Source of the DNA: Caulobacter sp. 602-2
Lineage (GTDB): Bacteria > Pseudomonadota > Alphaproteobacteria > Caulobacterales > Caulobacteraceae
Reading direction: 5' to 3'
Assembly: GCF_011043625.1 (NCBI RefSeq)
Contig: NZ_JAAKGT010000001.1
Coordinates: forward strand, 186,001-250,000
Length of the DNA stretch: 64,000 nucleotides
Position numbers and translations under genes: made by a program. A model generated the notes under the pieces. The model saw nothing but the letters and a program-made list of their open reading frames with translations, was not told the origin of the DNA and did not search any database. This document shows positions 1 to 9,178 of the stretch, piece after piece. Position 1 is the first letter of the stretch; every line of letters starts with the position of its first letter.

Positions 1-1
1 C

Positions 2-1180
2 CGCTCGCGCAACAACATGCGCCGCCTGGGCTTCTTCAAGGACGTGACCATCGAGGAAGTGCCGAGCAACGCTCCGGACCGCACCAACCTGCGGGTCAAG
101 GTCGAGGAGCAGCCGACGGGCGAACTGTCGTTCAGCGCCGGCTACAGCTCGGTCGACCAGCTCGTGCTGGACGTCGGCGTCACCCAGCGCAACTTCCGCG
201 GCCGCGGCCAGAACCTGCGCGCCCGCGTTTCGGTCGGCTCGCTGCGTCAGCAGGTCGACTTCGCCTTCACCGAGCCGCGTTTCCTGGGCCGTAATTTGGC
301 CGCGGGCGTGAACCTCTATTCGTACCGATATGACCTCAGCGAGTTCGCGGCCTACGACACCAAGTCGCTCGGCGGCGGCTTCACCATGGGCTTCGGCTTG
401 ACGCAAAACACCTCGATGAGCCTGCGGTACACCCTGCGCCAGGACGAGGTGGACGTGGCCGACAGCTACTGCGTGCCCGACTCCAGCGGCGTCACGCAGG
501 TCTCCACGGTGCTCTGCGCCCAGCGCGGCGCCTACATGACCTCGCTGATCGGCTATGGCCTGCGGCTCGACAAGCGGAACGATCCGCTGCGTCCGACCCG
601 CGGCTTCTTCGCCGACCTGAACCAGGACCTGGCCGGCTTCGGCGGCGACGTGAACTACCTCAAGACCGAGGTGGACGGCGGCTGGTACTGGGGCTTCAAC
701 AAGGACTTCGTGTTCAGCGCCACCGGTTCGGCGGGCTACATCGAAGGCTGGGGCGGCGACAGCGTCCGGATCAACGACCGCTTCTACAAGGGCGGCCAGT
801 CCTTCCGCGGCTTCGAGACGGCCGGTATCGGCCCGCGCGACACGCTGACCGACAACAGCGCGCTGGGCGCCAAGCTGTATGCGATCGGCTCGCTGGAGCT
901 GACCATTCCGACCTTCCTGCCCGAACAATACGGCATCAAGGCCGCGCTGTTCTCCGACTTCGGCACCGCCGGCCAGCTGGACGACATCGACCGCCTGCTG
1001 CCCAACGGCGAGTTCAGCGAGACGATCAAGGACAACCTTGGTCTGCGCGCCTCCGCCGGCGTCAGCATCGACTGGAAGTCGCCGATGGGACCGATCCGGT
1101 TCGACATCAGCCGCATCCTGGCGAAGGAAGACTACGACCGGACGGAAACCTTCCGTTTCTCCACCTCCACTCGTTTCTAA
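2..1180 (+). CDS. bamA: Outer membrane protein assembly factor BamA, C-terminal part (5' truncated by the window edge)
   Basis: BamA is the central beta-barrel of the BAM complex and inserts outer-membrane proteins. The open frame runs in from the left edge, so the start and most POTRA domains are missing. What remains begins in the last POTRA domain (a phrase like LGFFKDVTIE followed by a VKVEEQPTGEL strand) and continues through the 16-stranded barrel. The conserved loop-6 motif appears as QSFRGFETAGIGPRD, and the protein ends in an aromatic residue (STRF), as expected of a BAM-recognised beta-signal. An OmpH/Skp-like gene and lpxD follow, the usual alphaproteobacterial order. Identification is secure; only the N-terminal extent is unknown. 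Confidence 0.95.
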   Translation, partial: RSRNNMRRLGFFKDVTIEEVPSNAPDRTNLRVKVEEQPTGELSFSAGYSSVDQLVLDVGVTQRNFRGRGQNLRARVSVGSLRQQVDFAFTEPRFLGRNLAAGVNLYSYRYDLSEFAAYDTKSLGGGFTMGFGLTQNTSMSLRYTLRQDEVDVADSYCVPDSSGVTQVSTVLCAQRGAYMTSLIGYGLRLDKRNDPLRPTRGFFADLNQDLAGFGGDVNYLKTEVDGGWYWGFNKDFVFSATGSAGYIEGWGGDSVRINDRFYKGGQSFRGFETAGIGPRDTLTDNSALGAKLYAIGSLELTIPTFLPEQYGIKAALFSDFGTAGQLDDIDRLLPNGEFSETIKDNLGLRASAGVSIDWKSPMGPIRFDISRILAKEDYDRTETFRFSTSTRF

Positions 1181-1202
1181 TCTCCACAAGGCTTTAGACG
1201 AC

Positions 1203-1871
1203 ATGTCCTCCAAGTTCTTCGCCGCCGCCGCTTCGGGCCTGGCCGCGTTCGCCGTGGCCTCGGGCGCCTTCGCTCAAGCCGCCGCCCCGCTCGCCAAGGC
1301 TCCGGCCGCTCCGGCCGCCCCGGCGATCACCCATGGCGCGCCGATCGCCAGCCTGTGCGTGTTCTCGGCCGGCGCCGTTCGCGGCACCTCGGCCACCGGC
1401 AAGGCGCTCGACGCCCGCCTGAAGGCCCTGCAGACGACGGCCGAGGCGCCGCTGTCGGCCCGTGAAAAGGCCCTGCAGACCAAGATCGACGCGTTCAACG
1501 CCGCCGCCAAGACCCCGGCCGCCGACATCAACGCCCGCGAAAAGCAGAAGTCGGACCTGGAACTGGAGCAGAGCGCCCTGCAGCGCGATGCCGCCCACAC
1601 CCAGATGGAACTGGTCGCCACGGCCGACGCCGCCCAGCAGACCTACTCGGTCGAGCTGCAGCCGGCCGTGATCTCGGCCTACCAGTCCAAGCAATGCGGC
1701 GTGCTGCTCGAGCGCAGCGCCGTGGCCATCTTCAACCCGGCCATGGACATCACCCCGCAGATCGTCAGCGCCCTGGACGCCCGCGGCAAGGCCGCTTCGT
1801 TCCAGGCCCTGGAGCGCACCAAGCTGACCCCGCAGCAAGCCGCCCAACTGGCCGCCCAGCTGCAGCGCTAA
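1203..1871 (+). CDS. OmpH/Skp-family periplasmic chaperone
   Basis: A 222-residue exported protein 22 bp after bamA. The ATG at 1203 is chosen because it starts a clean signal peptide (MSSKFFAAAASG to SGAFAQA); the same frame stays open upstream but overlaps bamA and has no export signal there. The mature part is Ala/Lys/Gln-rich with a long predicted coiled coil at about residues 65-135, matching the tentacle helices of Skp/OmpH, which hold unfolded outer-membrane proteins. It is a little longer than typical Skp, with an Ala/Pro-rich linker after the signal peptide. Position between bamA and lpxD supports the call more strongly than sequence alone. Confidence 0.8.
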   Translation: MSSKFFAAAASGLAAFAVASGAFAQAAAPLAKAPAAPAAPAITHGAPIASLCVFSAGAVRGTSATGKALDARLKALQTTAEAPLSAREKALQTKIDAFNAAAKTPAADINAREKQKSDLELEQSALQRDAAHTQMELVATADAAQQTYSVELQPAVISAYQSKQCGVLLERSAVAIFNPAMDITPQIVSALDARGKAASFQALERTKLTPQQAAQLAAQLQR

Positions 1872-1879
1872 GCACTGTG

Positions 1880-1916
1880 AGCGCCCGCTCGGCCTTTCCG
1901 GCTGGGCGGGCGCTTT
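1880..1916 (+). terminator. Probable intrinsic terminator after the OmpH-like gene
   Basis: A 9-bp perfect GC stem (AGCGCCCGC at 1880-1888 pairing with 1906-1914) is followed by only TTT. It lies 9 bp after the OmpH stop codon. The short T-run makes it a weak terminator or an attenuating hairpin. Confidence 0.5.
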
Positions 1917-1927
1917 CCGTTACGGCA

Positions 1928-1959
1928 TTGACTCGGGGCGGCTTTGGGCCGCCTACACT
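1928..1959 (+). promoter_or_regulatory. Candidate promoter for the lpxD operon
   Basis: TTGACT at 1928-1933 resembles the -35 element of the Caulobacter housekeeping promoter, and CTACACT lies at 1953-1959. The spacing is not ideal, but the site sits between the hairpin after the OmpH-like gene and the lpxD start at 2008. Inference only. Confidence 0.3.
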
Positions 1960-2007
1960 TCGTCCGTATCGGGCGATTCCCGTGACGGCCGTCGTCGAGA
2001 GGTTTGC

Positions 2008-3033
2008 ATGCCGGACCCCCGCTTTTTCGAGACCCTGGGTCCGGTTTCCGTGTCCGATCTGGCGCTTGCCGGCGGAGCGGAACTGGCTGATCCGGGCCTT
2101 GGCGAGCGCCTGATCGCCACCGTCGCGCCGCTGGACGGCGCGGGCCCGAACGCCGTCTCCTTCCTTTCCGATCCGCGCAGGGCCAAGGGCCTGTCGGCCT
2201 GCCAGGCCGGCGCGATCTTCATGCGTCCCCAGCATCGCGAGTTCGCGCCGCAAGGCTGCGCCGTGCTGCTGACCCCGCATCCTCAGGCCGCCTGGGCCGC
2301 CGCCGCCGCGCTGCTGCATGCGCCGCGCCGTCACGAGGCCGGCGCGCCCGCCATCCATCCGTCCGCCGTGCTGGAGGAGGGCGTGCGCCTGTCGCCGGGC
2401 GTGGTCGTCGGCCAGGACGCCCGCATCGGCCGCGGCACGGTGATCGGCCCCGGCGCCGTCATCGGCCCCGGCGTCGCTATAGGCCGCGACGGCTTCGTCG
2501 GCGCCAACGCCGTTGTCGGCTTCGCCCTGATCGGCGACCGCGTCAGCCTGCACGCCGGTTCGGTGATCGGCGAGGCGGGCTTCGGCGCCGCGCCCGGCGC
2601 CAAGGGCGTGGTCGACCTGCCGCAGTTGGGCCGCGTGGTCCTGCAGGACGGGGTGACGCTGGGCGCCAACAGTTGCATCGATCGCGGCGCCTTCGACGAC
2701 ACCACGGTGGGCGAGAACACCAAGATCGACAATCTGGTCCATGTTGCGCACAACGTGCAGCTGGGCCGTAACTGCGTGCTCGCGGCCTATACCGGGCTGT
2801 CGGGCACCACGGTCGTCGGCGACGGCGTCGCCTTCGGCGGCAAGGCCGGCGTCGCCGACCACTTGACGATCGGCCCCGGCGCCAGCATCGGGGCGTCCGC
2901 CTCGGTGTTCAAGGACGTGCCGGCGGGCGAGACATGGACAGGGTTTCCCGCGCGACCGATCAAACGGTGGCTGCGAGAGACCGCATGGCTGTCGCGCAGC
3001 GCGCGCAGTCGGGGGATGAAAGACGAGGCATGA
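2008..3033 (+). CDS. lpxD: UDP-3-O-(3-hydroxyacyl)glucosamine N-acyltransferase LpxD
   Basis: 341 residues, normal for LpxD. It transfers a 3-hydroxyacyl chain from acyl carrier protein to the 2-amino group of the UDP-glucosamine lipid A precursor. An N-terminal uridine-binding domain (about 1-100) precedes a left-handed parallel beta helix built from hexapeptide repeats (for example [18 protein letters not shown]). The HVAHN motif places the likely catalytic His at residue 248. The ATG at 2008 has a purine-rich GAGAGG upstream. The stop overlaps the fabZ start in an ATGA, implying translational coupling in the lpxD-fabZ-lpxA-lpxI-lpxB operon. Confidence 0.96.
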   Translation: MPDPRFFETLGPVSVSDLALAGGAELADPGLGERLIATVAPLDGAGPNAVSFLSDPRRAKGLSACQAGAIFMRPQHREFAPQGCAVLLTPHPQAAWAAAAALLHAPRRHEAGAPAIHPSAVLEEGVRLSPGVVVGQDARIGRGTVIGPGAVIGPGVAIGRDGFVGANAVVGFALIGDRVSLHAGSVIGEAGFGAAPGAKGVVDLPQLGRVVLQDGVTLGANSCIDRGAFDDTTVGENTKIDNLVHVAHNVQLGRNCVLAAYTGLSGTTVVGDGVAFGGKAGVADHLTIGPGASIGASASVFKDVPAGETWTGFPARPIKRWLRETAWLSRSARSRGMKDEA

Positions 3034-3506
3034 GCCAGACCGAAACCGCGGCCCCGCAGACCGACATCGACATCGCCGAGATCCTCAACCGGATCCCGCA
3101 CCGCTACCCGTTCCTGCTGGTCGACCGGGCCGAAGCCTACGAGCCGCACAAGTCGATCGTCGGCATCAAGTGCGTGACGGTGAACGAGCCGTTCTTCCAG
3201 GGCCATTTCCCGGGCAACCCGGTGATGCCGGGCGTGCTGATCATCGAAGCCTTGGCCCAGACGGGCGCGGTGCTGATGAGCAAGTCGCTGGAAGTCGACA
3301 CCGCCGGCAAGACGATCTTCTTCATGTCGGTCGACAACGCCCGCTTCCGCAACCCCGTGCGCCCGGGCGACGTCCTGCGCATGGAGGTCGAGGTGCTGCG
3401 CGCGCGGTCCAGCATCTTCAAGTTCAAGGGCGTGGCCAAGATCGGCGACAAGGTCGCCGCCGAGGTCGAGTTCGCCGCCATGGTCGTGGAGACCCCGACG
3501 AAATGA
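3030..3506 (+). CDS. fabZ: 3-hydroxyacyl-[acyl-carrier-protein] dehydratase FabZ
   Basis: 158 residues with the hot-dog fold signature [18 protein letters not shown]. By family comparison His59 and Glu73 are the catalytic pair. The enzyme dehydrates 3-hydroxyacyl-ACP in fatty acid elongation and competes with LpxA/LpxD for that substrate, which explains its place in a lipid A operon. The start is the ATG at 3030, overlapping the lpxD stop by 4 nt; the frame is open upstream but lies inside lpxD. The stop overlaps lpxA by 4 nt. Confidence 0.97.
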   Translation: MSQTETAAPQTDIDIAEILNRIPHRYPFLLVDRAEAYEPHKSIVGIKCVTVNEPFFQGHFPGNPVMPGVLIIEALAQTGAVLMSKSLEVDTAGKTIFFMSVDNARFRNPVRPGDVLRMEVEVLRARSSIFKFKGVAKIGDKVAAEVEFAAMVVETPTK

Positions 3507-4297
3507 CCAAGATCCATCCGACCGCCATCGTCGACGCCGCCGCCAAGCTGGCTGACGACGTCGAGATCGGGCCGTTCTGCATCGTCGGCCCGGACGTGAC
3601 CCTGCAGGCCCGCGTGCGCCTGCTGTCGCACGTGGTGGTCGATGGCGTCACCACCATCGGCGAGGACACCGTCGTCCACGCCTTCTCCGCGCTGGGCGGT
3701 CCGCCCCAGCATCTGGGCTACAAGGGCGAGCGCACCGAACTGCTGATCGGTCCGCGCAACGTGATCCGCGAGCAGGTGACGATGAACACCGGCACGGCCT
3801 CGGGCCGTGGCGTGACCACGATCGGCGCCGACGGCTTCTTCATGGCCGAGGCCCACGTCGCCCACGACTGCACGGTCGGCGACAATGTGGTGCTGGCCAA
3901 GGGCGCGACCCTGGGCGGCCATGTCGACGTCGGCAACTTCGTGTTCGTCGGCGGCCTGGCGGCCATCCACCAGTTCTCGCGCGTGGGCCGCTACAGCTTC
4001 ATCGGCGGCCTGGCCGCCGTGACCAAGGACGTCATCCCGTACGGCTCGGTGTGGGGCAACCACGCCCACCTAGAGGGCCTGAACCTAGTGGGCCTCAAGC
4101 GCCGGGGCTTCTCGCGCGAGAGCATCAACGCCCTGCGCGCGGCCTACCGCCTGATGTTCGCCGACGAAGGCACCTTCCAGGAGCGCCTGGACGACGTGGT
4201 CGAGACCTATTCGGCCGTGCCTGAGGTGATGGAGATCGTCGACTTCATCCGCGCCGACGGCAACCGTCCGCTGTGCCTGCCCGAGCGCGAGGTCTGA
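3503..4297 (+). CDS. lpxA: UDP-N-acetylglucosamine acyltransferase LpxA
   Basis: 264 residues, the family length. LpxA performs the first step of lipid A synthesis, moving a 3-hydroxyacyl chain from ACP onto UDP-GlcNAc (or its 3-amino analogue in some bacteria). Hexapeptide repeats occupy the first two thirds ([19 protein letters not shown]) and a helical C-domain the last third. The AHVAHDC motif puts the likely catalytic His at residue 121. The start at 3503 overlaps the fabZ stop. The shadow frame open from 3170 is not coding. Confidence 0.97.
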   Translation: MTKIHPTAIVDAAAKLADDVEIGPFCIVGPDVTLQARVRLLSHVVVDGVTTIGEDTVVHAFSALGGPPQHLGYKGERTELLIGPRNVIREQVTMNTGTASGRGVTTIGADGFFMAEAHVAHDCTVGDNVVLAKGATLGGHVDVGNFVFVGGLAAIHQFSRVGRYSFIGGLAAVTKDVIPYGSVWGNHAHLEGLNLVGLKRRGFSRESINALRAAYRLMFADEGTFQERLDDVVETYSAVPEVMEIVDFIRADGNRPLCLPEREV

Positions 4298-4299
4298 TC

Positions 4300-5133
4300 T
4301 TGCGCAAGCTTGGACTGATCGCCGGCGGCGGGGCCCTGCCGATCGAACTGGCCGCCCACTGCGAGCGGGCCGGCCGGCCGTTCTCGGTGATGCGCGTCAA
4401 GGGCTTCGCCGATCCGTCGCTCGAGCAGTATCCCGGCGCCGAGGTCGGCATCGCCGAGTTCGGCAAGGCCTTCAAGGCGCTGAAGGAGGAGGGCTGCGAG
4501 GCCGTCTGCTTCGCCGGCGTCGTCGATCGCCCCGACTTTTCGGCCCTGATCCCCGATTTCCGGGGTGTGAAGGTGCTGCCGGGCCTGATCAAGGCCGCGC
4601 GCGAGGGCGACGACGCCCTGCTGCGCCGCGTGCTTACGGAGTTCGAGAAGGAAGGCTTCATCGTCGAGGGCGCCCACGAGGTGCGCGGCGAGATGACCCT
4701 GCCGGCCGGCCCGCTCGGCCGCTACGCTCCGCGCGAACAGCACGGCGCCGACATCGATCGCGCCCTGACCGTGGCCCGCGCCATCGGCGGGCTGGACGTG
4801 GGGCAGGGGGCCGTGGTCTGCGACGGCCTCGTTCTGGCCGTCGAGGCCCAGGAAGGCACCGACGCCATGCTGCGGCGGGTCGCCGACCTGCCGCAGGCCG
4901 TTCGCGGCTGCCCCGAGGCGCCCAAGGGCGTGCTGGCCAAGGCGCCCAAGCCGATCCAGGAAACCAAGGTCGACCTGCCGACCATCGGCGTCGCCACCAT
5001 CCAGCGCGCGGCGCGCGCGGGCCTGGCCGGTGTCGTCGGCGAGGCGGGCCGCCTGCTGATCGTCGACCGTGACCAGGTGATCGCCTGCGCCGACGACCTG
5101 GGGCTCTTCGTCTACGGCGTCGAGCCGCGCTGA
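4300..5133 (+). CDS. lpxI: UDP-2,3-diacylglucosamine pyrophosphatase LpxI
   Basis: 277 residues, the former DUF1009 family. LpxI hydrolyses UDP-2,3-diacylglucosamine to lipid X and UMP, a job done in E. coli by the unrelated LpxH; LpxI was first characterised in Caulobacter crescentus. The N-terminus LRKLGLIAGGGALPIELA is the expected start of the fold. I place the start at the TTG at 4300, two bases after the lpxA stop, because the alternative upstream ATG at 4273 lies within lpxA. The stop shares a base with the lpxB start (TGATG). Confidence 0.92.
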   Translation: MRKLGLIAGGGALPIELAAHCERAGRPFSVMRVKGFADPSLEQYPGAEVGIAEFGKAFKALKEEGCEAVCFAGVVDRPDFSALIPDFRGVKVLPGLIKAAREGDDALLRRVLTEFEKEGFIVEGAHEVRGEMTLPAGPLGRYAPREQHGADIDRALTVARAIGGLDVGQGAVVCDGLVLAVEAQEGTDAMLRRVADLPQAVRGCPEAPKGVLAKAPKPIQETKVDLPTIGVATIQRAARAGLAGVVGEAGRLLIVDRDQVIACADDLGLFVYGVEPR

Positions 5134-6317
5134 TGAGCGCCGGCCGGCCGCTGACGGTCATGCTGGTCGCGGCCGAAGCCTCGGGAGACAATCTCGGCGC
5201 GGGCCTGGCCAAGGCGCTGCGGGCGCGGCTGGGCGGCCAGGTGCGCTTCGTCGGCCTGGGCGGCGCGCGTATGGCGGCCGAAGGCGTGCAGAGCCCCTTC
5301 GACATCTCCGAACTGTCGATCCTGGGCCTGTTCGAGGGGCTGAAGGCCTATCCGCGCGTGCTGCGCCGGCTGAAGGACGTCGAGGCCCTGGCCGTGCGCG
5401 AAAAGCCCGACGTGGCCGTGCTGATCGACGCCTGGGGCTTCAACATCCGCTTGGCCAAGCGCCTGCGGGCGCTCGATCCTTCCATGGCGCTGATCAAGTA
5501 CGTCGCGCCGCAGGTCTGGGCCTCGCGTCCGGGGCGGGCCGCCACCCTGGCCCAGGCCGTGGACCTGCTGCTGGCCACCCAGCCGATGGACAAGCCGTTC
5601 TTCGACGCCGTGGGCCTGCCTAGCGTCTTCGTCGGCAACCCGGCCCTGGCCCGCGACTTCAGCGGCGCCGACGCCGGTCGGGCGCGCGCGGCCATCGGCG
5701 CGGGTCCGGACGATCCGATCCTGGCCGTGCTTCCCGGCAGCCGTCCGTCCGAGATCGAGCGCGTGCTGCCGGCCTTCGAGGACGCCGTGCGCATCCTCAA
5801 GGCCGACCGCCCCGGCCTGCACGTGGTGGTTCCCGCTGCCCAGACGGTGGCGGCGGCGGTGAAGGCGCGCGTCGCCGGCTGGCCGTTCCGCGCCCACGTC
5901 ATCGAGGACGACCAGGCCAAGGACGACGCCATGAAGGCCGCGACGGTGGCCCTGGCCTGCAGCGGCACGGTGACCATCGAACTGGCCCTGGCCGGGGCGC
6001 CGATGGTCGTGGGCTACAAGATCGGCGCGATCACCTACGCCCTGCTCAAGCGCCTGATGACGCCGCGCTGGGTGACGCTGTTCAACATCGCCGCCGACCA
6101 GGAGGTCGCGCCCGAACTGCTGCAGCACGCGTGCACGGGCGAGCGGCTGGCGGCGGCGCTGGCCCGGCGGCTGGACGATCCGGTGCTGCGCGAGCGGCAG
6201 GTGGCGCAGCAGTTCGCGGCGCTCGAACGCCTGGGGCGCGGCATGCCCGACCCGGCCGAGGCGGCCGCCGAGGCCATGCTCGACTTCCTGGAAAAGCGAA
6301 GCGCTAAAACGGGTTAA
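5133..6317 (+). CDS. lpxB: Lipid A disaccharide synthase LpxB
   Basis: 394 residues, GT19 family length. It joins lipid X and UDP-2,3-diacylglucosamine into the tetraacyl disaccharide at the inner-membrane surface. Recognisable blocks are the N-terminal VAAEASGDNLGAGL, the YVAPQVWA segment and the C-terminal LALAGAPMVVGYK. The start ATG at 5133 overlaps the lpxI stop by one base. Last gene of the overlapping lipid A operon; a short stem (6310-6323) spans its stop but lacks a T-run. Confidence 0.96.
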   Translation: MSAGRPLTVMLVAAEASGDNLGAGLAKALRARLGGQVRFVGLGGARMAAEGVQSPFDISELSILGLFEGLKAYPRVLRRLKDVEALAVREKPDVAVLIDAWGFNIRLAKRLRALDPSMALIKYVAPQVWASRPGRAATLAQAVDLLLATQPMDKPFFDAVGLPSVFVGNPALARDFSGADAGRARAAIGAGPDDPILAVLPGSRPSEIERVLPAFEDAVRILKADRPGLHVVVPAAQTVAAAVKARVAGWPFRAHVIEDDQAKDDAMKAATVALACSGTVTIELALAGAPMVVGYKIGAITYALLKRLMTPRWVTLFNIAADQEVAPELLQHACTGERLAAALARRLDDPVLRERQVAQQFAALERLGRGMPDPAEAAAEAMLDFLEKRSAKTG

Positions 6318-6375
6318 GACCCGCTTCACGCCTGTGGATTAATCTCGCGGCAACCTTCTGCGCTCTTGCGCCGCC

Positions 6376-8052
6376 GTGGAGTCCGCCGTGTCGGTCCAGC
6401 CGATTGGAACCGTCGTTCCCAACCTCGCCCCGGTGCAGCCGACGGCGATGGTGGCGGCCGCCGGCCTCCAGGGCGGCCAGACGGGGCAGGCGGGCCTGCC
6501 GCCGCCGGCCATGCTGGCCCAACTGGCCATGGCCGAGGCGACCGAGGCGCTGGGCAAGATCGCCGCCCAGCCCGGCGCCGCTCCCGAAACGCCCGACACC
6601 GTCGAGAGCCTGCTGAAGGGCGGGGCGACGGGTCAGGCCCGCGAGATCCTGCTGGCCAGCCCGACGATCCAGGCCAGGGTGGTTTCCGACATGGTCGGCC
6701 GCGCCGCGTCGGTGCAGGGCGGCATGGCGCCGTTGCTGGCCGACCTGGAGCGGGTCTCGACCTCACCCCAGGCGCCGGCCCTGGTGCGCCAGGCCGCCGC
6801 CAACATGCTGGCCCTGCGCTCGCCCATCGACGGCGCGGTGACCGCCGGCGAGATCCGCCAGGCCTTCGGCCGCTCGGGCCTGTTCATGGAAAGCCGCCTG
6901 GCCGAGGAGGCGCCCGCGCCGGGCGCCGCGCCGCTGGCCGCCAAGGACCTGAAGGCCGCCATGCTGGTGCTGCGGGCCGCCGTGGCCAGCTGGAGCGCCC
7001 AGACCGGCCCGGCCACGCCCCAGGCCCCCCTGACGTCCCGGGCTCCGTCGGCGACGCCCACGCCGATCCCCGCCGCGCCGCAGGGCGCGGCCGCTCCGCC
7101 GTCGACCTTGACGGCGAGCGCTCCGGGCCTTCCGCAGCCGATCGCCGAACCGCCTGCCGGCGCCCTTGCGGCCACGCCCGGCGCGCCGCCGCCGGCCGCG
7201 ATGGCCTCGACGGCCCAGGCCGCGGCCAGGAGCGATCCGCAGCCGCTTCCCGCGACGCCGACTTCCGTTCAGGCCGACGAGGCCGCCGACTCGCCCGTCG
7301 CCCGCTTCCTGGCGGCCGTCGCGCCGCCGCCGGCCCCTCGGCAGGCGGCCCAGCCCGCTGCAGCCCTGTTCGTCCTGGCCCAGGAGGCCGCCGCCGGTTT
7401 CGAGGAGACGCCTGTCGCCCGGCAGGCCGTGACGCCGCTGGCGCCGCCGCCTGGCAAGGGACCGCCGCCGCCGTTCGCCGGTGGGCCCGTGGTCGCCCAG
7501 GCGGCCGCGCCCTCGACGCTGGCGCCCGGCGCCGCGCCGGCTCTCGTGGCCCAGCAACTTGCCAAGGGCGTCGATGCTGCCCTTGCCCGGCAGGAGCTTC
7601 TGCAGGCCGCCTCGCTGCCCGAACGAGCGGAGACCGTCCGCCCGTTCGAGAACCGGCTCGTCGACGACAAGCCGGGGCCGCGCTGGGTGTTCGACGTGCC
7701 GTTCGCAACGCCGCAGGGCTCGGCCGTGGCCCAGTTCGAGATCAGCCGCGACGGCGGCGGGGGCGGGGCCGCAGGCGGCGTCGCCGAGGCCCGCACTTGG
7801 AAAGTCCGTTTCTCGCTCGACGTCGAGCCCATGGGCCGCATCGACGCCCAGCTGGCCCTGACTGGCGAGCGCGCCCGCGTGTCGCTGTGGGCCGAGCGTC
7901 CGGAGGCGATGGCCCGGCTGCGCGGCGGCGAAGAGATGCTCAACGCCGCTCTGCGCGAAGCCGCCCTGGAGCCGGAGGTGGCCTTCCACGCCGCCGCGCC
8001 GCCGGTCGCGACGCCGGCCGCGCCCGGCCGCTTCCTGGACCAGGCCACATGA
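6376..8052 (+). CDS. FliK-type flagellar hook-length control family protein
   Basis: 558 residues. The N-terminal two thirds are Ala/Pro-rich and low complexity, interrupted by a helical stretch (about 40-200). The last 120 residues are ordered and match the Flg_hook C-terminal domain pattern: a strand, then DVEPMGRIDAQLALTGE, then a strand and helix ending in ALREAALEPEV. FliK proteins act as a molecular ruler and switch export specificity by contacting the FlhB cytoplasmic domain. The very next gene, overlapping by 4 nt, encodes an FlhB-like domain, which strengthens the call. The start is taken as the GTG at 6376; a GTG at 6388 is possible. It may be a second FliK paralogue rather than the main ruler. 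Confidence 0.72.
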   Translation: MESAVSVQPIGTVVPNLAPVQPTAMVAAAGLQGGQTGQAGLPPPAMLAQLAMAEATEALGKIAAQPGAAPETPDTVESLLKGGATGQAREILLASPTIQARVVSDMVGRAASVQGGMAPLLADLERVSTSPQAPALVRQAAANMLALRSPIDGAVTAGEIRQAFGRSGLFMESRLAEEAPAPGAAPLAAKDLKAAMLVLRAAVASWSAQTGPATPQAPLTSRAPSATPTPIPAAPQGAAAPPSTLTASAPGLPQPIAEPPAGALAATPGAPPPAAMASTAQAAARSDPQPLPATPTSVQADEAADSPVARFLAAVAPPPAPRQAAQPAAALFVLAQEAAAGFEETPVARQAVTPLAPPPGKGPPPPFAGGPVVAQAAAPSTLAPGAAPALVAQQLAKGVDAALARQELLQAASLPERAETVRPFENRLVDDKPGPRWVFDVPFATPQGSAVAQFEISRDGGGGGAAGGVAEARTWKVRFSLDVEPMGRIDAQLALTGERARVSLWAERPEAMARLRGGEEMLNAALREAALEPEVAFHAAAPPVATPAAPGRFLDQAT

Positions 8053-8312
8053 CCCGCGTCTCCGGTCCCCGCATCGCTGTCGCCCTGCGCTACGACGAGC
8101 CGAACGCCCCGCGCGTTGTCGCCAGCGGCCGCGGCTGGGTGGGCGACAAGATCGTCGAGACCGCCCGCGAGCACGGCGTGCCGCTGGAGGAGAACCCCGC
8201 GCTGGCCCAGGCCCTGTCGACCATCCCGATGGAGGAGGAGATCCCCGAGGCGCTCTACGTCGCCGTCGCCGAGATCCTCGGCTTCATCCTGCGCTCCGCC
8301 AATCGTAACTGA
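8049..8312 (+). CDS. Stand-alone FlhB/EscU C-terminal-domain-like protein
   Basis: 87 residues with no membrane segment. It resembles the second half of the FlhB/YscU cytoplasmic domain: VALRYDEPNAPRVVASG, then KIVETAREHGVPLEENPALAQAL, then IPEALYVAVAEILGFIL, the same strand-helix order found after the NPTH cleavage site in FlhB. No NPTH motif and no transmembrane domain are present, so it cannot be a full export-gate protein. It overlaps the FliK-like gene by ATGA, so the two are probably made together. Similar FliK-like/FlhB-fragment pairs are known (ylqG-ylqH in Bacillus). Role unproven; perhaps a modulator of export switching. Confidence 0.8.
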   Translation: MTRVSGPRIAVALRYDEPNAPRVVASGRGWVGDKIVETAREHGVPLEENPALAQALSTIPMEEEIPEALYVAVAEILGFILRSANRN

Positions 8313-8391
8313 CACCAAGAAAGTTACGGTAGGGGGCTGGGCCACGCTCGCGCGGCGCCTATATCGGCCTGGACCCCTTCGAGGAGCTTCC

Positions 8392-9096
8392 ATGACCGAC
8401 CTCTCGGCCTTCCCGATCGCCAGCCGCTGGCCCGCCGCCCATCCGGATCGCATCCAGCTCTATTCGCTGCCCACGCCCAACGGCGTGAAGGTGTCGATCA
8501 TGCTGGAGGAGGTGGGCCTGCCGTACGAGCCGCACCTGATCGACATCGGCAAGAACGAGACCTGGACCCCGGAATTCCTCAGCCTGAACCCCAACGGCAA
8601 GATCCCGGCGATCATCGATCCCGACGGTCCGGACGGCAAACCCTTCGGCCTGTTCGAGAGCGGCGCGATCCTGGTCTATCTGGCCGAGAAGGCCGGCAAG
8701 CTGCTGCCGACCGATCCGGCCGCGCGCTACGAGACCCTGCAGTGGGTGTTCTTCCAGATGGCGGCCGTCGGCCCGATGTTCGGACAGCTGGGCTTCTTCC
8801 ACAAGTTCGCGGGCCGCGAGTACGAGGACAAGCGCCCGCTGGAGCGCTACCGCGCCGAAAGCCAGCGCCTGCTGGGCGTGCTGGAGACCCGCCTGGAGGG
8901 CCGCGATTGGCTGATGGGCGACGACTACACTATCGCCGACGTCGCCACCCTGGGCTGGGTGCGCAACCTCGTCGGCTTCTACGAGGCGGCCGAACTGGTC
9001 GACTTCAAGAGCCTGAAGAACGTGCCGGCCTGGCTGGAGCGGGGTCTCGCCCGTCCGGCCGTGCAGCGCGGTCTCAACATCCCGGCGCGCGGCTGA
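8392..9096 (+). CDS. Glutathione S-transferase (Ure2/YfcG-like)
   Basis: 234 residues. A thioredoxin-like N-domain (about 20-105: QLYSLPTPNGVKVSIMLEEV, then NPNGKIPAIID and FESGAILVYLAEK) is followed by an all-helical C-domain (YETLQWVFFQMAAVGPMFGQ). This is the Nu/Ure2p-like GST class, often with disulfide-bond reductase or peroxidase activity. The ATG at 8392 is preceded by GAGGAG; an upstream in-frame extension would overlap the FlhB-like gene. It stands alone between the flagellar pair and thpR. Confidence 0.88.
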   Translation: MTDLSAFPIASRWPAAHPDRIQLYSLPTPNGVKVSIMLEEVGLPYEPHLIDIGKNETWTPEFLSLNPNGKIPAIIDPDGPDGKPFGLFESGAILVYLAEKAGKLLPTDPAARYETLQWVFFQMAAVGPMFGQLGFFHKFAGREYEDKRPLERYRAESQRLLGVLETRLEGRDWLMGDDYTIADVATLGWVRNLVGFYEAAELVDFKSLKNVPAWLERGLARPAVQRGLNIPARG

Positions 9097-9178
9097 TCCC
9101 GCAGCGGAGCGGGCGGCGACAGCCGCCTGCTCCGGCGCCATAAGGCAGGCCACCCCTCAACGGCCGCCGATTCTCGTC

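Noticed and set aside
6366..8312. 648-codon plus-strand frame across the FliK-like gene, ending with the FlhB-like protein
   Set aside because: Only the last 87 codons from the ATG at 8049 look like protein; the rest is a Gly/Arg-rich shadow of the FliK-like gene in another frame.
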